Shown here piece by piece: positions 46,851 through 56,249 of a DNA stretch of 64,000 nucleotides. The first letter of the stretch is position 1. Each line of letters opens with the position of its first letter. Below the pieces are notes generated by a model. The model did not search any database. It worked only from the letters and a program-made list of their open reading frames with translations, and was not told the DNA's origin. The position numbers and the translations under genes are program-made. This DNA is from Candidatus Shapirobacteria bacterium (GTDB lineage: Bacteria > Patescibacteria > Microgenomatia > UBA12405). The stretch lies in contig JAQTUF010000002.1 of assembly GCA_028710865.1 (NCBI GenBank), forward strand, positions 72,450 to 136,449. Reading direction: 5' to 3'.

Positions 46851-47495
46851 TTAGTTCTTACTTTGTAAACAGTTAATTCTATCCAAACTATTAACTATCC
46901 CATCACTATTATAATCAATATTATTATTACAATCAGAATTTACTGATGCCGCTTTAGATACTGATCCTCCACTTTTTTTACATTCTGCCAAATCAAAAGC
47001 ATTAATCACTCCATCCTTATTATAGTCAACTCCATTTTTACAAACAGTACCACTACTTACCAATGGTACTGAAGAAATTGTGGGTGTTAATTTTGCTTCA
47101 TCCTCACCTTTAGTTTTGAAAGTATAAGGTATTCCACTATTATCAAACACTTCCTCACCAACCCTAATCCGATAATAATAAGTTGTATTTGGTCTTAATG
47201 ATGTCAAAGATACTTTGTGATCAGTAACTGAATCATTTTCAGTCGCCATCAACACTAAACTCGCTGCTGTTGTTCCATATTCCACCTTAGCTATTGCTGC
47301 TTTATCCGAAGTCCAAGAAACAGTCGCCGTCTTTCCATCAGTTGCTGAAACTGCTGCCACTCCAATTGGTTCTACTGCACTCGTCGCCCCACTCATAAAG
47401 GTTTGGACTGTTTTTACTCCAATCACTCCTAAAATTATTACCACCACCACAACCGCTAAAATCACTATAGTTTTTACATTCAATTTCCCCTTCAT
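46851..47495 (-). CDS. Surface protein: FN3-like domain plus C-terminal dockerin-type repeats
   Basis: 214 residues. N-terminal anchor (about 8-30), a fibronectin-III-like beta sandwich (about 40-130, ATVSWTSDKAAIAKVEYG, LRPNTTYYYRIRV), a linker, then two calcium-binding dockerin-type loops with DYNKDGVINAFDLAECK and DYNSDGIVNSLDRINCLQ, each with nearby cysteines. Dockerins bind cohesins, and two cohesin-like proteins are encoded directly upstream; it overlaps the first by 4 bases. Likely the adaptor component of a surface complex. Confidence 0.82.
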   Translation of the reverse strand: MKGKLNVKTIVILAVVVVVIILGVIGVKTVQTFMSGATSAVEPIGVAAVSATDGKTATVSWTSDKAAIAKVEYGTTAASLVLMATENDSVTDHKVSLTSLRPNTTYYYRIRVGEEVFDNSGIPYTFKTKGEDEAKLTPTISSVPLVSSGTVCKNGVDYNKDGVINAFDLAECKKSGGSVSKAASVNSDCNNNIDYNSDGIVNSLDRINCLQSKN

Positions 47496-48181
47496 AAGAA
47501 CTTCAAAAACACTGCTGAAATCAAACTAACTAATCCAAAAGCCACTAAACCAACAGTTACCCCCACACTACCAGTTTGAGGTAATTCCGAACTAGTAGTA
47601 CTAGTCGGTGTCGGTGTCGATGTTGTCTCTTCATCGTCACTGCTATCACCATCACCCTCAGATATTGTATAAGAACCACTCTGATTTGAACCACACGTAA
47701 TCACATCTGTCACTGTTGAGGATTTAACAATATTAGAATCAGTTGTCGAACCACTCGCACAAGTATAGTTTAAACTGGCAGTGCCAGTAGACGTCCCCTT
47801 AAAATTAATAGTTATTAAATTACCACTAACTGCCCTATCTCCCACAGTACTATTTGAATAACAACTAAAACTAAATTTACCATCAGCCGCTGTCTTATCA
47901 ATAGTACAACTACCCCCATCCTCACTACTAGCAAAAACCATATCCGAAGCCTGACTTATCGAAACCAAATCTAACTTAGACGAATCATATGTTCCTACTC
48001 CATCAACTCCTCCAATTGTTTCACCACCAGAGTTAACTCCCAAAGTTACTGTAAAAGTACCATCCACATCATAACTTCCACTAGTTGGGCTAACTGTTAA
48101 ATAAGCAGCAGCATTTACTGCTCTTACTCCAACTGATAAAAAGCTAAAAGACAAAATTAAAATTAAGGCAGCTTTTTTCAT
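47492..48181 (-). CDS. Cohesin-like surface protein with LPQTG anchor
   Basis: 229 residues. Signal peptide (cleavage near VNA-AAY), one cohesin-like beta domain (about 26-165: YLTVSPTSGSYDVDGTFTVT, GVGTYDSSKLDLV, SGNLITINFKG), a Ser/Thr/Glu linker, LPQTG at about 200, and a hydrophobic tail. The tail ends LKFL and has few basic residues, so it is an imperfect sortase signal. No sortase is encoded in the window. Pairs naturally with the dockerin proteins next door. Confidence 0.85.
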   Translation of the reverse strand: MKKAALILILSFSFLSVGVRAVNAAAYLTVSPTSGSYDVDGTFTVTLGVNSGGETIGGVDGVGTYDSSKLDLVSISQASDMVFASSEDGGSCTIDKTAADGKFSFSCYSNSTVGDRAVSGNLITINFKGTSTGTASLNYTCASGSTTDSNIVKSSTVTDVITCGSNQSGSYTISEGDGDSSDDEETTSTPTPTSTTSSELPQTGSVGVTVGLVAFGLVSLISAVFLKFL

Positions 48182-48184
48182 TGA

Positions 48185-48802
48185 TTATTTAATCACATTA
48201 ACATCTAATTCATTACCATTCCAATTTAATGGTTTAGCTGTCTCATTTTCCACAACCAAAGTTGTATAATCTTTATTTTGATTACCATCACTAAGTTTAA
48301 ATACATAATTACCCTCAGTCTTTGGAGTTACATTAAAAGTCAAAACTGGCACCAATACTCCACTCTCCATCGAAAGCCCACTTTTATCACCATTATCAAT
48401 CAAAATCATATTCTCAATCACTCCATTTTCACTATCAATCTTACTCTTATATGGTTTCTGTAGTCCACTATCAGAAACTAAATTAGCTACTTTAAAATTA
48501 TCTTTATCATAACTTATATAAGTTTCAATTGAATCAATCACTTTAGTTTCTTTTGGTAATAAATTTAAAGTCACTTTATAAGTTTTACCTACCTTCATTT
48601 CCTTAGTATCAGTTGAAAACACAAATTCCATCACCGGTTCCTCTACTACTTCATCAATCGCTTGAGCACTTTCAGTCGCACTATTATTATCACTATTTGT
48701 TTTAGCGTTTTTTTCCAAGCTAGTAACCAACACAATACTTTCAAAAACCACCACTGCTGCTATCAACGGTATTAAAAATTTTATTAATCTATTTTCTTTC
48801 AT
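48185..48802 (-). CDS. Membrane-anchored cohesin-like protein
   Basis: 205 residues. N-terminal anchor (about 8-28), a Ser/Glu/Asn-rich linker, then a cohesin-like domain (about 60-195: MKVGKTYKVTLNLLPKETKV, YISYDKDNFKVANLVS, VLVPVLTFNVTPKTEGNY). Without a C-terminal anchor, the membrane end is N-terminal. First gene of a three-gene operon with the LPQTG cohesin and the dockerin protein (3-base gap and 4-base overlap). A TATAAT box ends 6 bases before the ATG. Confidence 0.8.
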   Translation of the reverse strand: MKENRLIKFLIPLIAAVVVFESIVLVTSLEKNAKTNSDNNSATESAQAIDEVVEEPVMEFVFSTDTKEMKVGKTYKVTLNLLPKETKVIDSIETYISYDKDNFKVANLVSDSGLQKPYKSKIDSENGVIENMILIDNGDKSGLSMESGVLVPVLTFNVTPKTEGNYVFKLSDGNQNKDYTTLVVENETAKPLNWNGNELDVNVIK

Positions 48803-48808
48803 AATTTA

Positions 48809-48814
48809 ATTATA
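48809..48814 (-). promoter_or_regulatory. -10 box of the cohesin-dockerin operon (leaderless type)
   Basis: TATAAT on the minus strand ending 6 bases before the ATG at 48802. Confidence 0.5.
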
Positions 48815-48831
48815 AACATAAATTTTTAATA

Positions 48832-51096
48832 TTACTCATCATCTTTATATGATAAAGAGTTCTTAATTAATTGAGTATCTAAATTATTAACTATACCGTC
48901 ACCATTTAAATCTCCATCATTACCACACCCAGTCTCTAATAAATTACTTTTAACCAAAGAAAAATCAATTGAATTTACCACCCCATCTTGATTGATATCA
49001 CCAGGCAATATTGGATAATTATAAAGGTTATTTACACTACCATCTATAGCTATATCACACACCTGACTCAAACTTTTAGATGTTTGACCATTTTTACAGT
49101 AATACATCTTGGCATGAAGTGAACCTTTTACCTTCACATAAGTATTTGTACTTCCAGCCAAAGCAGAATCTAAATCCACATTGTCAACTCCAAAAACTTG
49201 GTATCCACTACCACTAGTAGATCCACTAATCTTACTAACATCAACCGTCAAATCTTGTTTTACATCCGTCCCTATTTTTCCTACAGTCAAAGATACTGTT
49301 TTAAAATTATCTAAACAAGTTGCGTTTGGAGTTACCCCAGCAAAAGCTACTCTAAAAGAAAGTTTAGGAGTAGCAGTATTTACAACTACACAAGTTCCAC
49401 CAGAACAAATTTGAGAACTAGTAGCACAGTCTACTACTGTATTAATCTGTCCATTAGCACAACCCTTAAGCACATTTCCTTCACAAAAGTTTGGATCACC
49501 ACTTTGGTGAACTATCCCATTAGAATCAGTGCAAGTTGTAGTGGTTGATACACAACTAGCAGTTGACCCACTCACCACACAAGTACCCCCAGTAGCACTA
49601 CAATCAGTTTCTGTAAAACTTAAACCTGAATAATTAAAAGTCAATAATTTATTTCCATTACATTGTGATTTAGGTACACAACAACGATAACTACTTGAAC
49701 TACTTGATTGACATTTACTTCCCACTATTGTCCCAGATAAATTACTTCCATTAACCACACAATCATGCCCTACAGTGTAATCGGAATAAGTTTTACACAC
49801 GCCTCCTATAGTCTGTGCATCAGTACCACAAACATCGGCAGAAGTAGTAGTAGGTTTAGCTTTAGTACAATTAGCCGTTGTTCCACCACCACTACCTAAA
49901 CAATCCCATTTATAATAAGTTGAAGAATCAGTTGTATCAGACAAAGTTCCTGTAGTACAAGTATTTTTTGAGCTACCACAAACACCATTGACAGCAGAAA
50001 CAGAATTACACTGGGCATTATCAGTTGTATTTACACATCCTTTACCATTACAAAAATCATCTATATCAGCATTAGTCCCCAACTTAACAAAATTACCAGT
50101 AGCTCCATCACATCTTCGCATCTTCCCATCAAGACATGCATATTTCGTATGTTGTCTAGTTATACTCCCCGAAGTACAAGACTTTATTTTCACACAAATA
50201 TTACTACTATTACAAATCAACCCACTATCACATTGTGTCGAATGTTCACTAGTAACAGTTCTACATGGTTTACCTTCACTACCAGTACCAGTACTACCAC
50301 CAGAATAACTAAGACTACAATTAGCTGTAGTTCCACCAAATTTACCCTCACAATTCCATTTATATTGAGTCGTTGTATCATTGACATCACTCCAAGTTCC
50401 ACTAAGACATGCGTTATTAGCCGTTCCACACTTACCATTAACTTTATCCGGTTTACAACAATAATCATTCAAAGAATCCTTAACCACTGACCAACACAAA
50501 TTACTAGTTACTTTTCCATCCACTCCAGCATCAGTTTTACAAGTAGCACCAACAGTTGCACCCTTCATAGGAATATTACAACTTCCCCCAGCATTGGTAC
50601 AATCTGCATTACTTCCACATCTTGCAGCCACCCCACTCAATAATACTGTTTTATTAGATGAAGTTTCCGTTGCCGTTACAACCAAATTCTTCTTATTTGA
50701 AGTATAGACACATTTATCATGAAATGACGAAGTTAAACAATTAGTTGTAGTGGTTTTACCATTACTACATTTCACCAAATTATCTGTTGATATCCACGGA
50801 AGCACTGAAGTTGGGACAAACACACTATTATTAGCGCCACTAACTGTTATTCCACCAATAAAAATAGAACCACTTGTAGTACAAGTGGAAAATCCATTCT
50901 TTACATAAATTTTAAAACCAGCTGGTGTCGTTCCTAAATAACAATCACTTGAAGTTGGCGTCGCCGCTTTACTTCTATTTTCCTGTATCTGCTGCACCAA
51001 TTTAGTCGACAAAGGCAAAGCTATTGCCAACACCGCCATAATCACCAAAATTAACACTTGAGAAATACCTTTTTGTTTGTCGATTATTTTTTTCAT
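48832..51096 (-). CDS. Large cysteine-rich surface protein with C-terminal dockerin
   Basis: 754 residues. N-terminal anchor and the motif QENRSKA (about 36-42). The body is a mosaic of cysteine-rich modules: a DCYLGT/KCSNGKTTT module, two DxDCTxxGGxC...CCxP-type modules, and two NGxCG...YKWxC-GG-TTAxC modules. A beta domain beginning KLSFRVAFAGV follows (about 590), then a dockerin with DINQDGVVNSIDFSLVKSNL and DLNGDGIVNNLDTQLIKNSL, ending in YKDDE. Probably secreted, disulphide-stabilised, and docked to a cohesin. Its promoter region has a TTGACG -35 and a GTAAAA/TTTTAC inverted repeat (51138-51152). Confidence 0.85.
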   Translation of the reverse strand: MKKIIDKQKGISQVLILVIMAVLAIALPLSTKLVQQIQENRSKAATPTSSDCYLGTTPAGFKIYVKNGFSTCTTSGSIFIGGITVSGANNSVFVPTSVLPWISTDNLVKCSNGKTTTTNCLTSSFHDKCVYTSNKKNLVVTATETSSNKTVLLSGVAARCGSNADCTNAGGSCNIPMKGATVGATCKTDAGVDGKVTSNLCWSVVKDSLNDYCCKPDKVNGKCGTANNACLSGTWSDVNDTTTQYKWNCEGKFGGTTANCSLSYSGGSTGTGSEGKPCRTVTSEHSTQCDSGLICNSSNICVKIKSCTSGSITRQHTKYACLDGKMRRCDGATGNFVKLGTNADIDDFCNGKGCVNTTDNAQCNSVSAVNGVCGSSKNTCTTGTLSDTTDSSTYYKWDCLGSGGGTTANCTKAKPTTTSADVCGTDAQTIGGVCKTYSDYTVGHDCVVNGSNLSGTIVGSKCQSSSSSSYRCCVPKSQCNGNKLLTFNYSGLSFTETDCSATGGTCVVSGSTASCVSTTTTCTDSNGIVHQSGDPNFCEGNVLKGCANGQINTVVDCATSSQICSGGTCVVVNTATPKLSFRVAFAGVTPNATCLDNFKTVSLTVGKIGTDVKQDLTVDVSKISGSTSGSGYQVFGVDNVDLDSALAGSTNTYVKVKGSLHAKMYYCKNGQTSKSLSQVCDIAIDGSVNNLYNYPILPGDINQDGVVNSIDFSLVKSNLLETGCGNDGDLNGDGIVNNLDTQLIKNSLSYKDDE

Positions 51097-51170
51097 TTAA
51101 TTTTCAGAAAACTTTTATATAAAAAATCCTTAAAAAAGTAAAACACTTTTACATCTTATCGTCAATAGAC

Positions 51171-52604
51171 TTAATTTTCATCATCTTTATATGACAAAGA
51201 ACTTTTAACTAAATTCAAATCCAAATTATTAACTACTCCATCACCATTCAAATCTCCATCATTACCACAATCAATTTCTCCATTACTAGCTGCATCCAAT
51301 TCCTCATCAGTCGACAAATTAGCCTTAATATAAGAAAAATCTATCGAATTTACTCCCCCATCTTGATTTACATCTCCAGCTATTATCGGATAACCAGAAA
51401 AATTATATACACTCCCATTCAAAGAAATATTACAACCATCTAAAACAGAAGTTTTATTACTTTGTCCATCACTACAAAAGGCCATCCGTCCATGTAAAAT
51501 CCCCTTTACTTTTACAAAATTATTTGATCCAGCACCGCCAAATTTACTTTCGTCCAAATCTAAAACATTAGCCGTTTCATACACCTGTAAACCATTATTT
51601 TTCACTCCGTCAATTATCTTTAAATCAGTTGTTAATTCTTCAGTTACATTAGTACCTACTTTACCAATTAATACTTTAACTGATTGAAATTTATTCAAAC
51701 AAGTTGCGTTTGGAGTTACCCCAGCAAAAGCTACTCTAAAAGAAAGTTTAGAATTTCCTGATGATTGAGTTACTAGATCACATCCATCAGAAGCAACACA
51801 ACTAGCTTCATCAGCAAAAGTAAAACTAGAATCAGTTCCACTAGTACAAGTGTAATTACCAGTGGTGGTGTTACATGAATCCGCAGTCACCTTCCATTTG
51901 GTTGTAGCCAAGACTACATCACATCCATCAGAAGCAATACAACTAGCTTCATCAGCAAAAGTAAAACTAGAATCAGTTCCACTAGTACAAGTGTAATTAC
52001 CAGTAGTGGTGTTACATGAATCCGCAGTCACCTTCCATTTGGTTGAAATTGGAGTACAACTTCTACTACTCGCTGGTTTATCCCCTCCACTACACCCAGA
52101 CGGAACTCCCGTTACCTTTCTAGTCTGTTTACCATTCACACAAGAACCCCATGAACCAGTTGTATAACTAGTACAAAGTGCCAGTGAACTATTAATACTT
52201 TTACAACAATTAAGACTTCCACAACCAGTAGCAATTATAGCCGACGCACTTTTACAATTACCTGTTTCATTACACGAATAACCATCACTATAAAGCGAAG
52301 GACAAGAAGGACTTCTACAACAAGATTCACCTGATCCTAAACAATCTGAAGCACTACCTTTACACTCTATCCCACGTCCTAATGCAGGTATACAACGATA
52401 ATCATTTCCATATTTTACTTTACAAGTTCCTGTTCCAATCACTATACCACCCACATCAGAGCCACTATTACCACTTACCATCACCGCTTGGCTTCTATTT
52501 TCCTGATTCTGTTGCACCAATTTTGTCGATACTGGTAAAGCTATTGCCAACACCACCATCACCGCCAAAATCAAAATCTGACGAAACCTAACCCTTACAT
52601 TCAT
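51171..52604 (-). CDS. Cysteine-rich surface protein with tandem repeats and C-terminal dockerin
   Basis: 477 residues. N-terminal anchor with QENRSQA (about 33-39), several cysteine-rich segments, two near-identical 47-residue repeats (about 190-285), then the same KLSFRVAFAGV domain and dockerin as the neighbour (DVNQDGGVNSIDFSYIKANL and DLNGDGVVNNLDLNLVKSSL), ending YKDDEN. The shared C-terminal pair of domains suggests both proteins use the same docking partner. A TTGACT-like -35 lies upstream. Confidence 0.85.
   Translation of the reverse strand: MNVRVRFRQILILAVMVVLAIALPVSTKLVQQNQENRSQAVMVSGNSGSDVGGIVIGTGTCKVKYGNDYRCIPALGRGIECKGSASDCLGSGESCCRSPSCPSLYSDGYSCNETGNCKSASAIIATGCGSLNCCKSINSSLALCTSYTTGSWGSCVNGKQTRKVTGVPSGCSGGDKPASSRSCTPISTKWKVTADSCNTTTGNYTCTSGTDSSFTFADEASCIASDGCDVVLATTKWKVTADSCNTTTGNYTCTSGTDSSFTFADEASCVASDGCDLVTQSSGNSKLSFRVAFAGVTPNATCLNKFQSVKVLIGKVGTNVTEELTTDLKIIDGVKNNGLQVYETANVLDLDESKFGGAGSNNFVKVKGILHGRMAFCSDGQSNKTSVLDGCNISLNGSVYNFSGYPIIAGDVNQDGGVNSIDFSYIKANLSTDEELDAASNGEIDCGNDGDLNGDGVVNNLDLNLVKSSLSYKDDEN
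51777..52045. repeat. Tandem repeat inside the dockerin gene
   Basis: Two copies, 51777-51904 and 51918-52045, offset by exactly 141 bases (47 codons) and differing at only a couple of positions seen by eye. The near identity points to recent duplication or gene conversion. Confidence 0.9.
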
Positions 52605-52646
52605 AATTAATCAAAACATCTTCTTTATCACAAGTCAACAATTTAT

Positions 52647-52998
52647 CATTCTACATCTGTCCCCCACTACCACCTCTGTTATAAGCCTTACAAGATGCTG
52701 TAGTTCCACCATTACTACCTTTACAACTCCAATACCAATACTTACTAGAAGATTTATAGTAAACAATTGTACTTGTCCCACTAGAACATAATCCACTAGT
52801 AGGCTTCTTGGTAACATTCTGTCTATCTGACTTGCCACAAACACCATTAACCATCTTCTTCTTAGTACAACTAGCCGTTGTTCCACCATTACTACCTACA
52901 CATTGCCATTTATAATAAGTTGAAGAGTCAGTTGTATCGTTCAAAGTTCCTTTAGTACAAGTATTTTTTGAGCTACCACAAGCACCATTAATTTTGGT
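52647..52998. repeat. 352 bp direct repeat, copy 1
   Basis: Near-identical to 54842-55193 (offset 2195); one difference seen by eye near the start. It covers the last roughly 115 codons of this gene, including two NGxCG modules. It ends abruptly at both sides. Confidence 0.92.
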
Positions 52999-53706
52999 AG
53001 CAGTCTTACAAATATTCACTCCAGGAATACTTCCTGCAACACCACAATAACCGGAGCTACATTGACTATTTTTTGTACATGAACAATTATTTGGCCGACC
53101 AGTAGTTTTGAAACAATCAGAAGTAGAAGTAGTATTACTAGGCACACAACATCTCTTATCATAACTTTCTCGGCTCAAACATTTATCAGCCACTACTTTC
53201 CCTGATTTACCATTACTCAATGTACAACTAACTCCATTAGCACTACTAATTGGGGCACTACACTCACCATCCAACGCAGCACATTTATCATCATTACAGC
53301 TAAGCAAATTAGCTGTTGTATCCATAACTAAATTACACAAATCTTTACATTTACCTTCTATATCAGAATCGGTTAAATTATCCGGCAAAAATGAAGCTAC
53401 TTTACATTCGGTATAACACACACTACCCCTCACATCATCAACTGATTTCAAAGTTCCACAACTAAAAACTAGTTTATTACAAAAACTATCACATCCACCA
53501 CTATCAGATGATTCCACCCAACTTTTTGCTTTACAAATTGTTTTACAAGCACCTCTCACAACAGAACCGGCAACACCTGCTTGACTCCTATTCTCTTGAT
53601 TCTTTTGTACTATTTGAGTTCCATAAACCAACCCTCCTCCCAACACTAAAGCTATCACCAAAAACTTAACTATTCCCAACTTTTTTACCTTTTTTATTTT
53701 CTTCAT
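52651..53706 (-). CDS. Cysteine-rich surface protein without dockerin
   Basis: 351 residues. N-terminal anchor with QENRSQA (about 36-42), several cysteine-rich modules including one DDKCAALDGEC...RCCVP, then two NGxCG modules and a Gly/Arg tail ending GGQM. It has no calcium loops or C-terminal anchor. The C-terminal part is carried on the 352 bp repeat shared with the gene at 54846. The promoter shows TTGACA, a palindrome in the spacer, and a -10 box ending 5 bases before the ATG. Confidence 0.8.
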   Translation of the reverse strand: MKKIKKVKKLGIVKFLVIALVLGGGLVYGTQIVQKNQENRSQAGVAGSVVRGACKTICKAKSWVESSDSGGCDSFCNKLVFSCGTLKSVDDVRGSVCYTECKVASFLPDNLTDSDIEGKCKDLCNLVMDTTANLLSCNDDKCAALDGECSAPISSANGVSCTLSNGKSGKVVADKCLSRESYDKRCCVPSNTTSTSDCFKTTGRPNNCSCTKNSQCSSGYCGVAGSIPGVNICKTATKINGACGSSKNTCTKGTLNDTTDSSTYYKWQCVGSNGGTTASCTKKKMVNGVCGKSDRQNVTKKPTSGLCSSGTSTIVYYKSSSKYWYWSCKGSNGGTTASCKAYNRGGSGGQM

Positions 53707-53711
53707 ATAAA

Positions 53712-53740
53712 AAGCTAAATCTTTTATGAAAAGATGTCAA
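53712..53740 (-). promoter_or_regulatory. Promoter with palindromic operator, cysteine-rich gene
   Basis: Minus strand: TTGACA (53735-53740), 17-base spacer, TAGCTT (53712-53717). The palindrome ATCTTTT-N3-AAAAGAT (53719-53735) fills the spacer. The same arrangement with the same arms occurs at 56257-56273. Confidence 0.6.
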
Positions 53741-53753
53741 GGAATTAATTATT

Positions 53754-54806
53754 TCATTTACCAAGTATTCTTCCAACATCACCCACTGTTATCAATACAA
53801 TCAAAGCCAACAAGATCAACATTCCCAAATTATTTACCACCGCCTCTACTTTTTGATTGGCTTTTTTACGAGTAATCATTTCATAAAGCACAAAAATTAT
53901 TCTACCCCCATCCAAAGCCGGAAAAGGTAAAATATTTACAATTGCTAAATTTACCGATACAATCCCAAAAAAATGAATCACCGCCAAAATTCCCTGATTT
54001 TTATTGATCGCACTTGTGGCTTCATACATCCCAATTGGACCTGAAACATCTTTAGGTACTTGACCAGTAAATAACTTACCTATCATTTCAAAAACTCCAA
54101 CAGTTATAATTTTACCCCAATAATAGGCTTCTTTAAATCCAGCCCCAATCCCTTCATAAAACCGGTACCATGGTACTTTTACCATTTCCGTATTAGAAAT
54201 TGCCACTCCCATCGAACCCTCACCTTCCGGCGGATTTTCTCTCACTTCTATAGTTACCTCTCTTTCAACTTGATCAGCTTGATAAATTTTTAAATCAATA
54301 ACTTGCCCTTTATATTTAGCCACTTCTTCAGTTAATTGATTTGGATTAGAAATTTTTACTCCTTCAACCTCACTTACCCAATCCCCTTCTTTTAAACCTG
54401 CCATTTCTGCTGGAGAATTTTGAGCTATTTCTACTATTTTTACCTTATCAGTTTCCCTTGGTACTCCTAAAATTGCATAAACCACACTAAATACCACTAT
54501 CGCCAAAACTAAATTCATTATTACTCCTCCCAACACAATTATCATTTTTTGCCATGGTTTCTTATAGTTAAAAGCTTCTCCCCCTTTACCATCTCCATCC
54601 TCACCATATAACTTACAAAACCCTCCAATTGGCAACCAATTCAAACTATAAATAGTCCCTTTTATCTTTTTACCAATCATCCTTGGTGGTAATCCTAAAC
54701 CAAATTCTTCTACTTTTACTCCAGTTTTTCTAGCCGCAATAAAATGTCCCCATTCATGAACCAAAACCAATACCGACAATGCCACTACAAAAATTATCAA
54801 ATCCAT
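53754..54806 (-). CDS. rseP: RseP-type site-2 zinc metalloprotease
   Basis: 350 residues. Zinc motif HEWGH (His17, Glu18, His21) in the first span, one PDZ domain (about 115-190), and the second metal motif ILPFPALDGGRI (about 295). Cleaves transmembrane substrates within the membrane, including anti-sigma factors and signal-peptide remnants. In many bacteria it lies downstream of rpsB-tsf-pyrH-frr-uppS-cdsA-dxr; here the neighbours are cysteine-rich genes, so its place reflects old synteny. Confidence 0.94.
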   Translation of the reverse strand: MDLIIFVVALSVLVLVHEWGHFIAARKTGVKVEEFGLGLPPRMIGKKIKGTIYSLNWLPIGGFCKLYGEDGDGKGGEAFNYKKPWQKMIIVLGGVIMNLVLAIVVFSVVYAILGVPRETDKVKIVEIAQNSPAEMAGLKEGDWVSEVEGVKISNPNQLTEEVAKYKGQVIDLKIYQADQVEREVTIEVRENPPEGEGSMGVAISNTEMVKVPWYRFYEGIGAGFKEAYYWGKIITVGVFEMIGKLFTGQVPKDVSGPIGMYEATSAINKNQGILAVIHFFGIVSVNLAIVNILPFPALDGGRIIFVLYEMITRKKANQKVEAVVNNLGMLILLALIVLITVGDVGRILGK

Positions 54807-54841
54807 AATCTCATTCTATCGATTGACCGACAAAGTTACAA

Positions 54842-55193
54842 CATTCTACATCTGTCCCCCACCACCACCTCTGTTATAAGCCTTACAAGATGCTGTAGTT
54901 CCACCATTACTACCTTTACAACTCCAATACCAATACTTACTAGAAGATTTATAGTAAACAATTGTACTTGTCCCACTAGAACATAATCCACTAGTAGGCT
55001 TCTTGGTAACATTCTGTCTATCTGACTTGCCACAAACACCATTAACCATCTTCTTCTTAGTACAACTAGCCGTTGTTCCACCATTACTACCTACACATTG
55101 CCATTTATAATAAGTTGAAGAGTCAGTTGTATCGTTCAAAGTTCCTTTAGTACAAGTATTTTTTGAGCTACCACAAGCACCATTAATTTTGGT
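54842..55193. repeat. 352 bp direct repeat, copy 2
   Basis: Second copy of the repeat at 52647-52998; the two flank rseP in the same orientation. Recombination between them would delete rseP and most of one cysteine-rich gene. Confidence 0.92.
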
Positions 55194-56216
55194 TGTACTA
55201 ACAGTTGATGAATTTGGCACACAACAATATTTATTTAAAGAATTATTACCATTAATAACTGACCAACACAAGCCTGAAGTTATTATTCCACTAGTTCCAT
55301 TAGTTGTAGAACATGCTTTTCCTACAACTGATCCTGACATAGAAATATTACAAGTTCCACCTTTACTAGTACAATCAGAATCACTGCCACATCTAGCAGT
55401 TACTCCACTTACAACTATCGTTTTATCGGCTCCAGTTTTAGTAACTTTCATATTACTTCTATTTGAAGTATAGACACATTTATCTTGAACCGAAGTCAAA
55501 CAATCAGTTGTAGTGGTTTTACCATTACTACATTTCACCAATTTATCTGTTGAAATCCATGGAACAGCTACACTTCCAGATCCAACTGCAATACTTCCAC
55601 TTGTCGTACAACTAGAAAAACCATTTTTAACATAAACCTTGTAACCATTTAATGTTCCTAAATAACAATCACTTGAAGTAACTCCTGAACTTTCCCCATT
55701 TGGAACACAACACTTTTTTCCGTTTTCAGTCAAATCACTAAAACATAAATTACCCTCAACCTTACCATTTTCTCCATTAGTCAGACAACTATCACCATTA
55801 TTAGCGCTCAAAGACGCGGTACAAGTGCCTTTTTTAACCTTTGTACACCTATCGTCATTTCTACAAGCTGCATCTGTTTTTAAAATCCCATTTCCCATAT
55901 CTGTTTTACTCACATACACACATCCAACAGTCAATCCACAATCACCTTGTTTAACTAGTTGACCACCTACACATTTACTTACTGTATGAAGCTCACCCAG
56001 TCCAGTATTCACACAAACCAATGATCCATCAGTCACATTTGAATTAATTCCCTCACTCACAAAACAAGAACCACTACTCACATCCGTCGCTTTACTTCTA
56101 TTATCCTGATTCTTTTGCACCATCTGAGTCCCATAGACCAACCCACCTCCTAATACCAAAGCCATCACTAAAAACCTAGCTATTCCAAACTTTTTAAAAC
56201 TCTTCACTTTTTTCAT
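54846..56216 (-). CDS. Cysteine-rich surface protein, paralogue of the gene at 52651
   Basis: 456 residues. N-terminal anchor with QDNRSKA (about 36-42), two CCVP-type modules, a DCYLGTLNGYKVYVKNGFSSC module shared with the 754-residue protein, and two C-terminal NGxCG modules that are almost identical to those of the gene at 52651, ending GGQM. It lies between rseP and frr. Promoter with TTGACA, 17-base spacer and TAGCAT (see next entry). Confidence 0.82.
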   Translation of the reverse strand: MKKVKSFKKFGIARFLVMALVLGGGLVYGTQMVQKNQDNRSKATDVSSGSCFVSEGINSNVTDGSLVCVNTGLGELHTVSKCVGGQLVKQGDCGLTVGCVYVSKTDMGNGILKTDAACRNDDRCTKVKKGTCTASLSANNGDSCLTNGENGKVEGNLCFSDLTENGKKCCVPNGESSGVTSSDCYLGTLNGYKVYVKNGFSSCTTSGSIAVGSGSVAVPWISTDKLVKCSNGKTTTTDCLTSVQDKCVYTSNRSNMKVTKTGADKTIVVSGVTARCGSDSDCTSKGGTCNISMSGSVVGKACSTTNGTSGIITSGLCWSVINGNNSLNKYCCVPNSSTVSTTKINGACGSSKNTCTKGTLNDTTDSSTYYKWQCVGSNGGTTASCTKKKMVNGVCGKSDRQNVTKKPTSGLCSSGTSTIVYYKSSSKYWYWSCKGSNGGTTASCKAYNRGGGGGQM

Positions 56217-56249
56217 TTTTTTATGTTAAAAAAATAACAACCTAAAAAA

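Noticed and set aside
49988..50490. Plus-strand Thr/Ser/Pro-rich frames inside the large dockerin gene
   Set aside because: They are antisense shadows of the cysteine-rich coding strand.
53754..54806. RseP as a dedicated processing enzyme for the cysteine-rich proteins, based on its position
   Set aside because: Its location is better explained by the ancestral rpsB-tsf-frr-rseP order; a functional link remains possible but position is not evidence for it.
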